Shown here one piece after another: positions 1 through 9,963 of a stretch of 32,019 bases of DNA. The stretch is from NCBI GenBank assembly GCA_902489965.1, contig CABUCA010000017.1, positions 1-32,019 on the forward strand, read 5' to 3'. The stretch comes from an uncultured Collinsella sp. (lineage in GTDB: Bacteria > Actinomycetota > Coriobacteriia > Coriobacteriales > Coriobacteriaceae). Position numbers and translations under genes: made by a program. Below the pieces are notes generated by a model. That model was not told the DNA's origin. It did no database searches and worked only from the letters and a program-made list of their open reading frames with translations. The first letter of the stretch is position 1, and each line of letters starts with the position of its first letter.

Positions 1-246
1 CAGGTGCTCGCCGACATGGGCTACCGCGAGGTCCCCATACAACGAGGTCTAATACTTTTCCCGAGAAGTGAACGAGTGAAAACGGGCCCCCGAAGCATCG
101 GCACTTTCGAGATGCAATTTCCTGCGGTTTTGCCAGCCAAATCCTGCGGGTTTGACGTCAAAAATGTCGATGCTTCGGAGGTCCAAGTATGGCCGTTCAC
201 TTCTCGGAAAAGTATTAGACCTCGATTTACATGCCACTCAATGTGA
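1..246 (+). CDS. Possible 3' end of a gene cut by the window edge, running into a repeat
   Basis: The first 36 bases read as well-behaved GC-rich codons (QVLADMGYREVP) open from the window edge. The frame then passes into the palindromic repeat at 43-224 and stops only at 244-246. The simplest reading is that the true gene tail lies at the very start and the repeat has replaced or extended its 3' end. The family cannot be recognised from a dozen residues. It is equally possible that the open frame is fortuitous, and the repeat-derived part is not expected to be functional protein. Confidence 0.25.
   Translation, partial: QVLADMGYREVPIQRGLILFPRSERVKTGPRSIGTFEMQFPAVLPAKSCGFDVKNVDASEVQVWPFTSRKSIRPRFTCHSM
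43..224. repeat. 182-bp palindromic element with 31/32-bp terminal inverted repeats
   Basis: The left arm (43-74) and right arm (194-224) are reverse complements apart from a single deleted G. A second nested inverted repeat (CCGAAGCATCG at 90-100, CGATGCTTCGG at 168-178) lies inside. The whole element could fold into one long cruciform or RNA hairpin. No ORF of its own and no clear target-site duplication are visible. This architecture resembles a MITE or another non-autonomous repeat, but the family is not identified here. Confidence 0.7.
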
Positions 247-270
247 CAAAGTGGCTGCTCCTTTGTCACA
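242..270. repeat. TGTGACAAAG hairpin repeat, copy 1
   Basis: A perfect 10-bp stem, TGTGACAAAG (242-251) with CTTTGTCACA (261-270), closes a 9-nt loop. The same motif, with similar upstream bases (ATTAGACC, then CTCAATGTGACAAAG), recurs at 6398-6455. It is therefore a dispersed repeat rather than a gene-specific terminator. Confidence 0.65.
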
Positions 271-275
271 TTCGA

Positions 276-306
276 TGAAAAAGGGCACCGATGTTAGTCG
301 ATGCCC
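276..306 (-). terminator. Rho-independent terminator of the deiminase/carbamoyltransferase/MFS operon
   Basis: Read on the minus strand, GGGCATCGA (306-298) pairs with TCGGTGCCC (291-283), with one G-T wobble and a 6-nt loop, followed directly by five T residues (282-278). It lies 51 bp beyond the MFS stop codon at 357, as expected for the operon end. Confidence 0.7.
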
Positions 307-356
307 CAAAGCGGCTGCAGGTTAAGCCCTACAGCGTATGTCTAAGACGAATCGAA

Positions 357-1622
357 CTATTCGTCCCAGGAGAGGTTCTTACCAGTCTTTTTTGCCAGCA
401 GCAAGAACAGGCCGATAATAACGTTACATGCGATGCAGAAGATGAAGACGCCCTGGAAGGAGCCGACAAGCTCATAGACCTTCATCATAACGGGCATGCC
501 AAAGGCGCCGACGATATAGCCCACGGAGCAGATCAGCGCGAAGATGCGACCGAAATCGCGGGAGCCAAAGACATCCATAACCAAAACGGTCAGGGCAGTG
601 CCAGCGATGACGTACATTACGTCGTTCACGCCTGCTGCGAGGATGCTGAGCGTCGAGTTGCCGCTGCTCATCATGAGCATGACAAAGGAGAGGATGGAGA
701 CAGCGAGCCAGCCCAGAATGGCCTTCGTGCTGCCGAACCTATCGCAAGTGGTGCCGACGATCGGATTGAGGAACAGATCGAAGAGCGATGCAGCGGATAC
801 CATGAAGCCGCCCACCATGGGGCTAAAACCAACCTCGGAAGCATACGTCGGGAAGAGCTGGTTCATGCAGCAAGTGAGCTGAACGAGACAGAGGAAGCCG
901 ATGCAGAAGAAGAAGGCAGGCGACTTAATGGCGCGCGCATAGCTAACGCCACGCGTGCTATCCTCGGTCGTCTCCTCGGTCTCGGTGACCGTCTCGCCCT
1001 CGACGTAGCCATAGGGCAGCATGCCCTTGTCCTGAGGCTTATAGCGAATAATCAGGACGGAAGCGGGGAGAATGAGCACGGCGGAGACGCCAGCGAGCAC
1101 CAGATAGCCAGTCCTCCAGCCAGCGGCCTCGATGACAGAGGTGATGACGGGGCTCATGATGAGCATGTAAATCGAGTTCACTGCCCAAGCGAGACCGATT
1201 GCCAGGCCACCAGATTTTTTGAACCACTGGTCAATAACGTCGGACATGGCGACGCCGGTGGTGAAGGCGAAGCAAACGCCAATCAGGGCGCCAGCGGCGA
1301 TGAACATCCAGACTTCGGTGTAGAAGGCCATGCCTGCGCCGGCAGCAAGCAAAATAAGCTCGACAACGGGGAGCCAAACCTTGCCAACGACCTTGGGAAT
1401 GAGTTTTCCGACAAACGGAAGAGCTGCCGCAAGACCAATGAGCGTTGCGGTGAAGTAATACGAGAAGATGGAATAGTCAAACCCGAACTCCTCGCACACG
1501 GGTGCGACGAAGGAGCCCGCGATGACGCTATAGGATCCGGTCGTGCCGGCAGACATAAGGCCGAGCGCGATTACGAGAACCCATGCGTAAACCTTGCTGC
1601 TCTTTAACTTTGCATTTTCCAT
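357..1622 (-). CDS. MFS transporter (OFA-like), carrier of the deiminase operon
   Basis: This 421-residue protein has the layout of a 12-helix major facilitator. An N-terminal six-helix half starts with AWVLVIALGLMSAGTTGSYS, a hydrophilic Glu/Thr-rich central loop (EGETVTETEE) follows, then a second six-helix half ends in KNLSWDE. It resembles OFA/oxalate-formate-type MFS carriers. It is last in the operon, 11 bp after the carbamoyltransferase stop. The ATG at 1622 is chosen because CTAGGAG lies about 8 nt upstream; an earlier in-frame start at 1655 would overlap the previous gene. From context it may import the guanidino substrate or exchange it for the amine product, but the sequence does not give the substrate. 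A close paralogue lies at 5000-6280. Transporter class is confident, substrate is not. Confidence 0.88.
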   Translation of the reverse strand: MENAKLKSSKVYAWVLVIALGLMSAGTTGSYSVIAGSFVAPVCEEFGFDYSIFSYYFTATLIGLAAALPFVGKLIPKVVGKVWLPVVELILLAAGAGMAFYTEVWMFIAAGALIGVCFAFTTGVAMSDVIDQWFKKSGGLAIGLAWAVNSIYMLIMSPVITSVIEAAGWRTGYLVLAGVSAVLILPASVLIIRYKPQDKGMLPYGYVEGETVTETEETTEDSTRGVSYARAIKSPAFFFCIGFLCLVQLTCCMNQLFPTYASEVGFSPMVGGFMVSAASLFDLFLNPIVGTTCDRFGSTKAILGWLAVSILSFVMLMMSSGNSTLSILAAGVNDVMYVIAGTALTVLVMDVFGSRDFGRIFALICSVGYIVGAFGMPVMMKVYELVGSFQGVFIFCIACNVIIGLFLLLAKKTGKNLSWDE

Positions 1623-1633
1623 TGATACAGCTC

Positions 1634-2698
1634 CTAGAGACCCAGAAGGGCACACATAACGGCCTTGATGGTGTGCTGACGGTTCTCTGCCTCACGGAAG
1701 ATGACCGAAGCGTTGGCCTCAAAGCACTCGTCGGCAATCTCAAAGCCCTCGGTGATGATTTCGCGATGGAGGTCGTTCTTGCACTGGTCGAGGAGCATTT
1801 TGCCGACACGGTGATCTGCGTTATGGACAGAGGGAAGCTCATGCATGCAGAAGATGTCGGGATTGTTGGTGCGCTTGCACAGCTCGCTGGTGACGCGATA
1901 GGGGTACAAAGACTCGGCATCGCCCAGCCAGGAGTTGTAGTCGTCGGGATCCAGAACCTCTTCGCCGCACTCGGGGTTGATGTAGCGCCACTCCTCGGTA
2001 ACGATAACGTCAACGCCATCCAGGGCATCGAGGTCAGAGGTGATGGTAAAGGTCCTATTGGGAGCGTACTTGGCGTAGCAGGCCTCCACCTCTTCGATCA
2101 TTTCCTTGCACATCTGATGACGGAGGTCGTCGGGGCCGATGGCGAGGAAGTCCATGTCGAGCATAGCGCACAGACGGCCATACCACACCGGGGCGCCGGC
2201 GCAGTTGCCAACGAAAGCCATCTTCTTGCCGCGGCTCGTACGCAAACCGCCCCATTGCTCTTCCATCGTAAGAGCGTCAGCGAGCATCTGAGTCGGGTGA
2301 TCGCCGAGAGTAAGGGCATTGATGACCGGGATGTCAACCAGGTCGGCGACGTCATAGAGGAACTGCTCGTCCTTCTGTGCGCGATAGACGATGAGATCAT
2401 ACATGCCGTTAAAGACGCGCATGGCGTCCTTGACGGTCTCGCAGTCACCCATGTGGGAGTTGGTCAGATAAGTGAAGCCCATGCCCAAATCGTTGCAGGA
2501 GGTCTCGAATGCGCAACGAGTACGGGTCGAGCCCCACTCAAAGTTGGCGAGGACGTTTTTGCCGGGGAAGTAGCGCTGGTCGACACCAGACTTCTTCTGA
2601 GCCTTAAGGTTCCAGGCAAGATCGATGAGATAGCGGAAATCCTCGGAGGAGAGATCATGGATGTTGATGTAGTCGCGACCGCGGAGGCTGTTGTTCAT
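1634..2698 (-). CDS. Ornithine/putrescine carbamoyltransferase-like protein with altered amine-binding motifs
   Basis: This 354-residue protein belongs to the aspartate/ornithine carbamoyltransferase family. The carbamoyl-phosphate motif STRTR (57-61), the SHMGDCETVKDAMRV segment and HPTQ (134-137) are all present. The amine-side motifs differ from classical ornithine carbamoyltransferase: HELP (286-289) replaces HCLP, and TEEWRYI stands where DxWxSMG is usual. Context with a deiminase suggests the second step of a guanidine-to-amine route, in which a carbamoyl compound and phosphate are converted to amine plus carbamoyl phosphate. With agmatine as substrate it would act as a putrescine carbamoyltransferase. 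The start at 2698 has AAAGGAA 6 nt upstream. Substrate assignment is inference, and a different carbamoyl acceptor is possible. Confidence 0.8.
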   Translation of the reverse strand: MNNSLRGRDYINIHDLSSEDFRYLIDLAWNLKAQKKSGVDQRYFPGKNVLANFEWGSTRTRCAFETSCNDLGMGFTYLTNSHMGDCETVKDAMRVFNGMYDLIVYRAQKDEQFLYDVADLVDIPVINALTLGDHPTQMLADALTMEEQWGGLRTSRGKKMAFVGNCAGAPVWYGRLCAMLDMDFLAIGPDDLRHQMCKEMIEEVEACYAKYAPNRTFTITSDLDALDGVDVIVTEEWRYINPECGEEVLDPDDYNSWLGDAESLYPYRVTSELCKRTNNPDIFCMHELPSVHNADHRVGKMLLDQCKNDLHREIITEGFEIADECFEANASVIFREAENRQHTIKAVMCALLGL

Positions 2699-2742
2699 GC
2701 CTATTTCCTTTCGAATTATTATCAAAATTATTGTTGAATGTG

Positions 2743-2774
2743 TCCCCGAGGAAAACACGGATATCCCTCGGGGA
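2743..2774. other. Intercistronic hairpin between deiminase and carbamoyltransferase genes
   Basis: TCCCCGAGG (2743-2751) and CCTCGGGGA (2766-2774) form a perfect 9-bp stem with a 14-nt loop in the 123-bp gap between the two genes. No T-tract follows directly on the minus strand, where the next bases are CACATTCAAC and then an A/T-rich stretch. It looks more like an mRNA-stability or partial-attenuation element than a full terminator. Confidence 0.45.
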
Positions 2775-2821
2775 GCGGTACATGTGGCGCCTAAGCCAAA
2801 GAGCGCAGGCTCTAAGGCTCA

Positions 2822-4060
2822 CTAACGACTGGCCGCCACGTCCTTAGTCCAGCAGTGCACGCCGCCGCCGGACAGGTTAAGCGCGAGGGAATCAATCATG
2901 ATGACCTTGCGATCGGGGAAGCAGCTCTCAAGAACTGCCTTGGCCTGCTCATCCTTCTCTTTCACGACCTCGCTCATGCCCTCGTGGTAATAACGCTGGC
3001 CAAGAACGACGCCGTTGCAAATCAGGAAGTTGCAGTAGCTCGCTGCGGCGTAGAAGTGGACGGGGCCCTCGGGCCAGGGGGTGCCATCCATAAACTTGCC
3101 GCCCATTTCGTCGATGAAGCCCTTATAGAGCTCGTAATCTTCATCGCCAGGGGCGATAACGACTTCAATAGGCTCGGCGGTGGGCATACGAACGATCTCG
3201 AAGGGCTTGCCCTCCCAGTCCGTTTCGTTGCTCAGGATCTCGTAGGCTGCCTCAATGCGGCGACGAGACTCTGCTCCAGCCTTGCTCGAGGCTGCCTCTT
3301 CATCGGACACCTCGGCAAGAAGAATCTTGTTCGGAGTGATAAAGCGACACATCTCATCAATGTGAGCTGCAAAGCTCATGCCAAAGACGGGAGTTCCGTC
3401 TTCCTTCTCGTCGAGGATGCCCAGTCGATAGTCGTCGTCCTCGAGCATAGGCTGCGGAAGCCAGATAACCTTGTTGAGGTTGTAGATGCGCTTATACTCG
3501 GCCTCTATTTCCTCTTTCGTGAACTCGGGATTACGCTTGCGGCATTCCGTGTCCTCGATGGCGATCAGAGTGCCGTGACCGTCAAACTCGCGGTCGCCGC
3601 CCTCCGAAACCATTTCGGAATTGACGATATCGAAGCAACCGAGCGCAACCGCCATGTGAACGGCTGCCTTACGTGCGGACTGGCACTCCGGGGAGTTCTT
3701 GTCCCACACGCCGTAATAGGTCCAAGCGGGGTTGACCATATAAGAATGGCCCTTGTCGTCGACCATGATGCTGGGACCGTTGTCGCGGACATAGAAGTTG
3801 GAGTCTTCGAACTGCGTGATCTCGATGCGATCGAGATCAACCCCCTCCTCCTTCAGGCGCGAGCAAGCCTCCTCATAGGAGCCGGGGGTGCCGCAATTGA
3901 GGTTGACCGTAACGTCGCCATACTCGAGCAGAGCCTTGATCACGTCAACGCAGGGCTGGCGGTTATCGTAGCCCTCTGCACGGATGTAATCGGGAAGCCA
4001 TGTCACATAGACGTTGGAGCGCTTCTCGAACTCGCCCGGCATACGATAGTTCTCGTACAT
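2822..4060 (-). CDS. Agmatine deiminase / PAD-family (PF04371-type) guanidino deiminase
   Basis: This 412-residue protein carries hallmarks of the peptidylarginine/agmatine deiminase superfamily: RDNGP (92-96), EGGDREFDGHGT (153-164), HIDE (233-236), and the C-terminal catalytic cysteine in GGGVHC (about residue 403). The family hydrolyses a guanidino group to a ureido group and ammonia; agmatine would give N-carbamoylputrescine for the downstream carbamoyltransferase. It is longer than typical bacterial AguA (about 365 residues), with an insertion around 165-225, so agmatine is probable but not certain. The ATG at 4060 has GGAAGGA 8 nt upstream; the frame continues open to 4330 but that part crosses the promoter/operator region. 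It is first in the operon and probably repressed by the divergent TetR protein. Confidence 0.8.
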   Translation of the reverse strand: MYENYRMPGEFEKRSNVYVTWLPDYIRAEGYDNRQPCVDVIKALLEYGDVTVNLNCGTPGSYEEACSRLKEEGVDLDRIEITQFEDSNFYVRDNGPSIMVDDKGHSYMVNPAWTYYGVWDKNSPECQSARKAAVHMAVALGCFDIVNSEMVSEGGDREFDGHGTLIAIEDTECRKRNPEFTKEEIEAEYKRIYNLNKVIWLPQPMLEDDDYRLGILDEKEDGTPVFGMSFAAHIDEMCRFITPNKILLAEVSDEEAASSKAGAESRRRIEAAYEILSNETDWEGKPFEIVRMPTAEPIEVVIAPGDEDYELYKGFIDEMGGKFMDGTPWPEGPVHFYAAASYCNFLICNGVVLGQRYYHEGMSEVVKEKDEQAKAVLESCFPDRKVIMIDSLALNLSGGGVHCWTKDVAASR

Positions 4061-4143
4061 GGTTGGTCCTTCCGTCGGGTTTCCCGCGATGCTGTCCGGC
4101 CGCGACAATAGCGGGGTTTCACCTGCTATAGTACTACTATACC

Positions 4144-4155
4144 TACCGTTCGGTA
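4144..4155. promoter_or_regulatory. Palindromic operator, site 1 (TACCGTTCGGTA)
   Basis: The dyad CTACCG-TT-CGGTAG (4143-4156) lies 83 bp upstream of the deiminase start. On the minus strand it directly precedes a possible -10 (TATAGT), so a bound protein would block the promoter. The same core recurs near the second MFS gene, which points to the adjacent TetR protein as the binder. Confidence 0.6.
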
Positions 4156-4192
4156 GATAATTTTGAATAATTGCCGCTCGCCTACTGATACA

Positions 4193-4204
4193 TACCGTTC
4201 GCCG
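4193..4204. promoter_or_regulatory. Operator half-site, site 2 (TACCGTTCG)
   Basis: TACCGTTCG at 4193-4201 repeats the first nine bases of site 1, 49 bp away. Its second arm is imperfect (ATACCG / CCGTAT with a 4-nt centre). It lies between site 1 and the TetR start and could serve autoregulation. Confidence 0.4.
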
Positions 4205-4231
4205 TATATAGTGGTCATGTTTGGACACGAA

Positions 4232-4259
4232 TTGATGTTCCGTTGCCATCCTTAATAAT
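4232..4259 (+). promoter_or_regulatory. Possible promoter of the TetR gene
   Basis: TTGATG (4232-4237) is separated by 16 bp from AATAAT (4254-4259). The ATG follows 26 bp later, with GGAAG as ribosome binding site. The match is reasonable but not strong. Confidence 0.35.
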
Positions 4260-4284
4260 GTTGGTAGTGCGGAAGTGATTTGCA

Positions 4285-4863
4285 ATGGAGAAATGCAGCG
4301 TGAGCACAAGAAAAAAAATATTGGACGCAATGTACGATCTTGTGGCAGAAGTCGGTTATGACAAAGCGTCTATCGGAAAGATTTGCGACTTTGTCGGTAT
4401 ATCCAAGCCGTCGGTGTACTACTACTTTCCCTCAAAAGAGGAGATTTTCACTACGCTCTTGGACAGCATGTTTCCGACCATTGACTATCAGCGCGACTAC
4501 TCGCTAATAGTCGATAGGGACGGGTTCAAGGCCGCGCTTATCGAGCTCGGCAATTCAGTTATAGGTGGCTATCGAAGCGATGAAAAGCGCCGGCGCGTGC
4601 TGGCCGAGGTTAGCGTTCAAGCAAATCGAATTCCTGCAGTTCAGGAACGTCAAGCGACGGCGACCAAACGAACCATGGATGCGCTTAAAGACATCCTTCT
4701 TCATGGTGTAGAGATTGGCGCGTTTTCCGATAGCGCCGACGTAATGCTCTACGTACAAATTCTTTATACCGTTCTGGAGGGAGCAAGCAATACGGTCGCT
4801 CAAGGTGAGGATATTGATGAGAAAGCGGTTTGGGCGGGAATAGTCGAGCTTATGTTCAAATAG
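4285..4863 (+). CDS. TetR/AcrR-family transcriptional regulator
   Basis: This 192-residue protein has a canonical TetR N-terminus: a first helix KKILDAMYDLVAEVGYDKAS, then the helix-turn-helix IGKICDFVGISKPSVYYYF (about 30-48) followed by PSKEEIF. The C-terminal half is a ligand/dimerisation domain with no recognisable ligand class. It is transcribed divergently from the deiminase operon across a 224-bp region holding two related operators, and a third palindrome precedes the second MFS gene. The likely role is repression of both transcription units until a guanidine or amine ligand binds. The ATG at 4285 has GGAAG 9 nt upstream. Confidence 0.9.
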   Translation: MEKCSVSTRKKILDAMYDLVAEVGYDKASIGKICDFVGISKPSVYYYFPSKEEIFTTLLDSMFPTIDYQRDYSLIVDRDGFKAALIELGNSVIGGYRSDEKRRRVLAEVSVQANRIPAVQERQATATKRTMDALKDILLHGVEIGAFSDSADVMLYVQILYTVLEGASNTVAQGEDIDEKAVWAGIVELMFK

Positions 4864-4923
4864 ACCAGCCAAGCTGAAGCGCATGTTGGCGCCCATGGTG
4901 CCTGCGGGCAACCTTTAAAACGA

Positions 4924-4965
4924 AACAGGGGTCGACTCCAATCTGGCTTGGAGTCGACCCCTGTT
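4924..4965. terminator. Convergent terminator between the TetR and second MFS genes
   Basis: An uninterrupted 18-bp stem (4924-4941 with 4948-4965) closes a 6-nt loop, TCTGGC. On the minus strand it is followed by a T-rich run (TCGTTTTAAA), so it should terminate the MFS transcript. On the plus strand the T-tract is poor, but the stem alone may still serve the TetR transcript. Confidence 0.75.
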
Positions 4966-4999
4966 GCGTGGCAATCTATGCCGGTGCAATCGGCGCTTA

Positions 5000-6280
5000 T
5001 TACTTTTCAGCAGCCTTATTGAGAAAGCCGGAAACGATAGCAAACGCAGCAATCATAAGGTTGCAGGCAATGCAGAAGATAAATACTCCCTGGAATGACC
5101 CTGCCATGCCGTAAACCTTCATCATGACCGGCATTCCAAAAGCACCGACGACATAGCCCGCTGAGCAAACGATCGAATAGATCCTTCCAAAATCGCGTGA
5201 TCCAAAGAGCGAGAGGAGAAGCATCGGCATTGCGGTTCCAACGATGGCGAACATGACATCGTTTACACCAGCTGCAATGATGGAAACGGTCTCATTGCTT
5301 CCGCCAATGATAAGAAGCAGGAATGAAAGAATGCTGACACCTGTCCATGCGACCGTTGCTTTAATAGCGCCAAGCTTGTCGCATGTTTTGCCCACGAAGG
5401 GATTTAGGAAGATATCGGAGAGTGAAGCTGCCGAGACCATTAAGCTTCCTACGATAGGATTGAAACCGACCTCGCTTGCATAGGTTGGAAACAGCTGGTT
5501 CATGCAGCAGGTGAGCTGCGCCACGCAAAGCAAGAGGACACAGAGAATAAAAGACGGCGTTTTCGCGGCATCGCGGAGTGCCATGCCCGAAAGGACATCT
5601 TCCTGCTCATCGGCGCTGCAGCTCTCATGGGTTTCGGAGACGGTCTCTCCGTACGGAAGCATATTGCGATCAGAGGGGTTAAGGCGAATGATAAATGCGC
5701 TTGCAGGCAAAATCATAGCTGCAGAAACGGCCGCAAGCACGATGTATCCCGTACGCCAGCCTTGCTGCTCGATGACCAGCGTAATGACAGGACTCAATAA
5801 CAGCGTGCAGAGAGAATTAACGCCCCAAGCGAGGCCGATGGCGAGACCGGACGATTTGCTGAACCATTGGTCAATGACATCGGACATGCAGACGCCCGTT
5901 GTAAACGAAAAGCAGATGCCGATCACTGCGGCGGAGACGGTGAACATCCAGACCTCGGTGTAGAACGCCATTGCGGCGCCGGCGGCAATAAGGACGAGTT
6001 CAATGCAAATATGCCATGGTTTGCCGATTACTATTGGAATGAAGCGACTCAAAAGCGGAAGCCCAAGCGCAAGGCCAAGAAGAATCGCGGTGAAATAGAA
6101 AGAAAAAGAAGTGTAGTCAAAGCCCAGATCTTCACATACTGGAGCAACGAATGAGCCGGCAATAATGCTATATGTGCCAGTTGTTCCGGCGGACATTAAG
6201 CCGAGCGCAATAACGACGACCCAAGCAAATGCGCCGCTTTCACGGAGACAATCTTTTTTGGCTGGTGTGGTGAGAGTCAT
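5000..6280 (-). CDS. MFS transporter (OFA-like), paralogue of the 357-1622 gene
   Basis: This 426-residue 12-helix MFS protein is plainly paralogous to the product of 357-1622. Shared segments include SAGTTG, AGSFVAPVCE, MSDVIDQWF, LTCCMNQLFPTYASEVGF and FGMPVMMKVY. The central loop is less acidic than in the paralogue and the C-terminus differs. The ATG at 6280 has GGAG 8 nt upstream; the frame remains open to 6355 but that part covers the operator palindrome. It is a single-gene unit ended by the hairpin at 4924-4965. The shared operator suggests import or exchange of the same compound family, perhaps with a different partner or affinity. Substrate unknown. Confidence 0.87.
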   Translation of the reverse strand: MTLTTPAKKDCLRESGAFAWVVVIALGLMSAGTTGTYSIIAGSFVAPVCEDLGFDYTSFSFYFTAILLGLALGLPLLSRFIPIVIGKPWHICIELVLIAAGAAMAFYTEVWMFTVSAAVIGICFSFTTGVCMSDVIDQWFSKSSGLAIGLAWGVNSLCTLLLSPVITLVIEQQGWRTGYIVLAAVSAAMILPASAFIIRLNPSDRNMLPYGETVSETHESCSADEQEDVLSGMALRDAAKTPSFILCVLLLCVAQLTCCMNQLFPTYASEVGFNPIVGSLMVSAASLSDIFLNPFVGKTCDKLGAIKATVAWTGVSILSFLLLIIGGSNETVSIIAAGVNDVMFAIVGTAMPMLLLSLFGSRDFGRIYSIVCSAGYVVGAFGMPVMMKVYGMAGSFQGVFIFCIACNLMIAAFAIVSGFLNKAAEK

Positions 6281-6310
6281 GGTTGCTCCATTTCTATCGG
6301 CAATACATCC

Positions 6311-6334
6311 TATATGCCTACCGATAGGTATATA
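6311..6334. promoter_or_regulatory. Palindromic operator, site 3, upstream of the second MFS gene
   Basis: The 24-bp segment matches its own reverse complement at 20 of 24 positions. Its core TACCGATAGGTA (6319-6330) fits the TACC-N4-GGTA pattern of site 1. It starts 31 bp upstream of the ATG at 6280, a typical repressor position. Confidence 0.6.
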
Positions 6335-6385
6335 AACCAGAGGACTCTTCGTCAAGCATTAAGCGGGGAGAGGGAGTTCTTAACC

Positions 6386-6397
6386 TGCCGAACGGTA
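6386..6397. promoter_or_regulatory. Operator-like site 4 (TGCCGAACGGTA)
   Basis: It matches the reverse complement of site 1 (TACCGAACGGTA) at 11 of 12 positions. It lies 106 bp upstream of the second MFS start and next to the dispersed repeat. It may be an auxiliary site. Confidence 0.45.
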
Positions 6398-6455
6398 ATT
6401 AGACCCCGTTTTCGCAAGGGTCTCAATGTGACAAAGGGACTGTCCCTTTGTCGCA
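6398..6455. repeat. TGTGACAAAG hairpin repeat, copy 2, abutting the ABC transporter stop codon
   Basis: Two hairpins lie in tandem. The first is AGACCC (6401-6406) with GGGTCT (6418-6423). The second is a 13-bp stem with one wobble, TGTGACAAAGGGA (6427-6439) with TCCCTTTGTCGCA (6443-6455). The upstream bases resemble those before copy 1 at 242-270. Its end touches the stop codon of the minus-strand ABC gene (6456-6458), so it may also act as that gene's terminator. Confidence 0.6.
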
Positions 6456-9710
<3,255 letters not shown>

Positions 9711-9781
9711 GGACGGCAACCTCTCCTGCGCAGGCACCCTGCCCGCTTTCCTCCGCCGTTCGTATTCGACGCGTTTGTCCT

Positions 9782-9810
9782 ACTCTATCCCCATTTTTTA
9801 CCAGCGCCAA
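9782..9810 (-). promoter_or_regulatory. Possible promoter of the ABC transporter gene
   Basis: On the minus strand TTGGCG (9810-9805) is followed after exactly 17 bp by TAGAGT (9787-9782), about 70 bp upstream of the ATG. Both hexamers match the sigma-70 consensus at four of six positions. Confidence 0.35.
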
Positions 9811-9862
9811 TGAGGAATGTAATGAAGCGCGTCAAAAAACGAACGGGACGGCGCCCAAAAGA

Positions 9863-9884
9863 AGAGGTCCCGAGCGGGACCTCT
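9863..9884 (-). terminator. Terminator of the thioredoxin/ferredoxin operon
   Basis: AGAGGTCCC (9863-9871) and GGGACCTCT (9876-9884) form a perfect 9-bp stem with a 4-nt loop. On the minus strand the stem is followed by TCTTTT. It lies 80 bp after the stop codon at 9964. Confidence 0.75.
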
Positions 9885-9963
9885 ATATGGTGGAGCTTAT
9901 CTTGAAAGTTAGCGGACTACTTCGCACAGCGGCGCACGATCATCGCTATGCTTTACGCGTTTT

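Noticed and set aside
291..1607. Long plus-strand open frame (438 codons) opposite the first MFS gene
   Set aside because: It is antisense to a clear membrane transporter; its product is a low-complexity Ala/Glu/Asp/Gly-rich text with no domain and no ribosome binding site.
1583..4111. Plus-strand frames opposite the carbamoyltransferase and deiminase genes
   Set aside because: Both are mirror frames of well-supported enzymes with conserved catalytic motifs on the minus strand.
357..6280. The two MFS genes as arms of a composite mobile element
   Set aside because: They lie in the same orientation as ordinary diverged paralogues, with no transposase and no flanking identical DNA.
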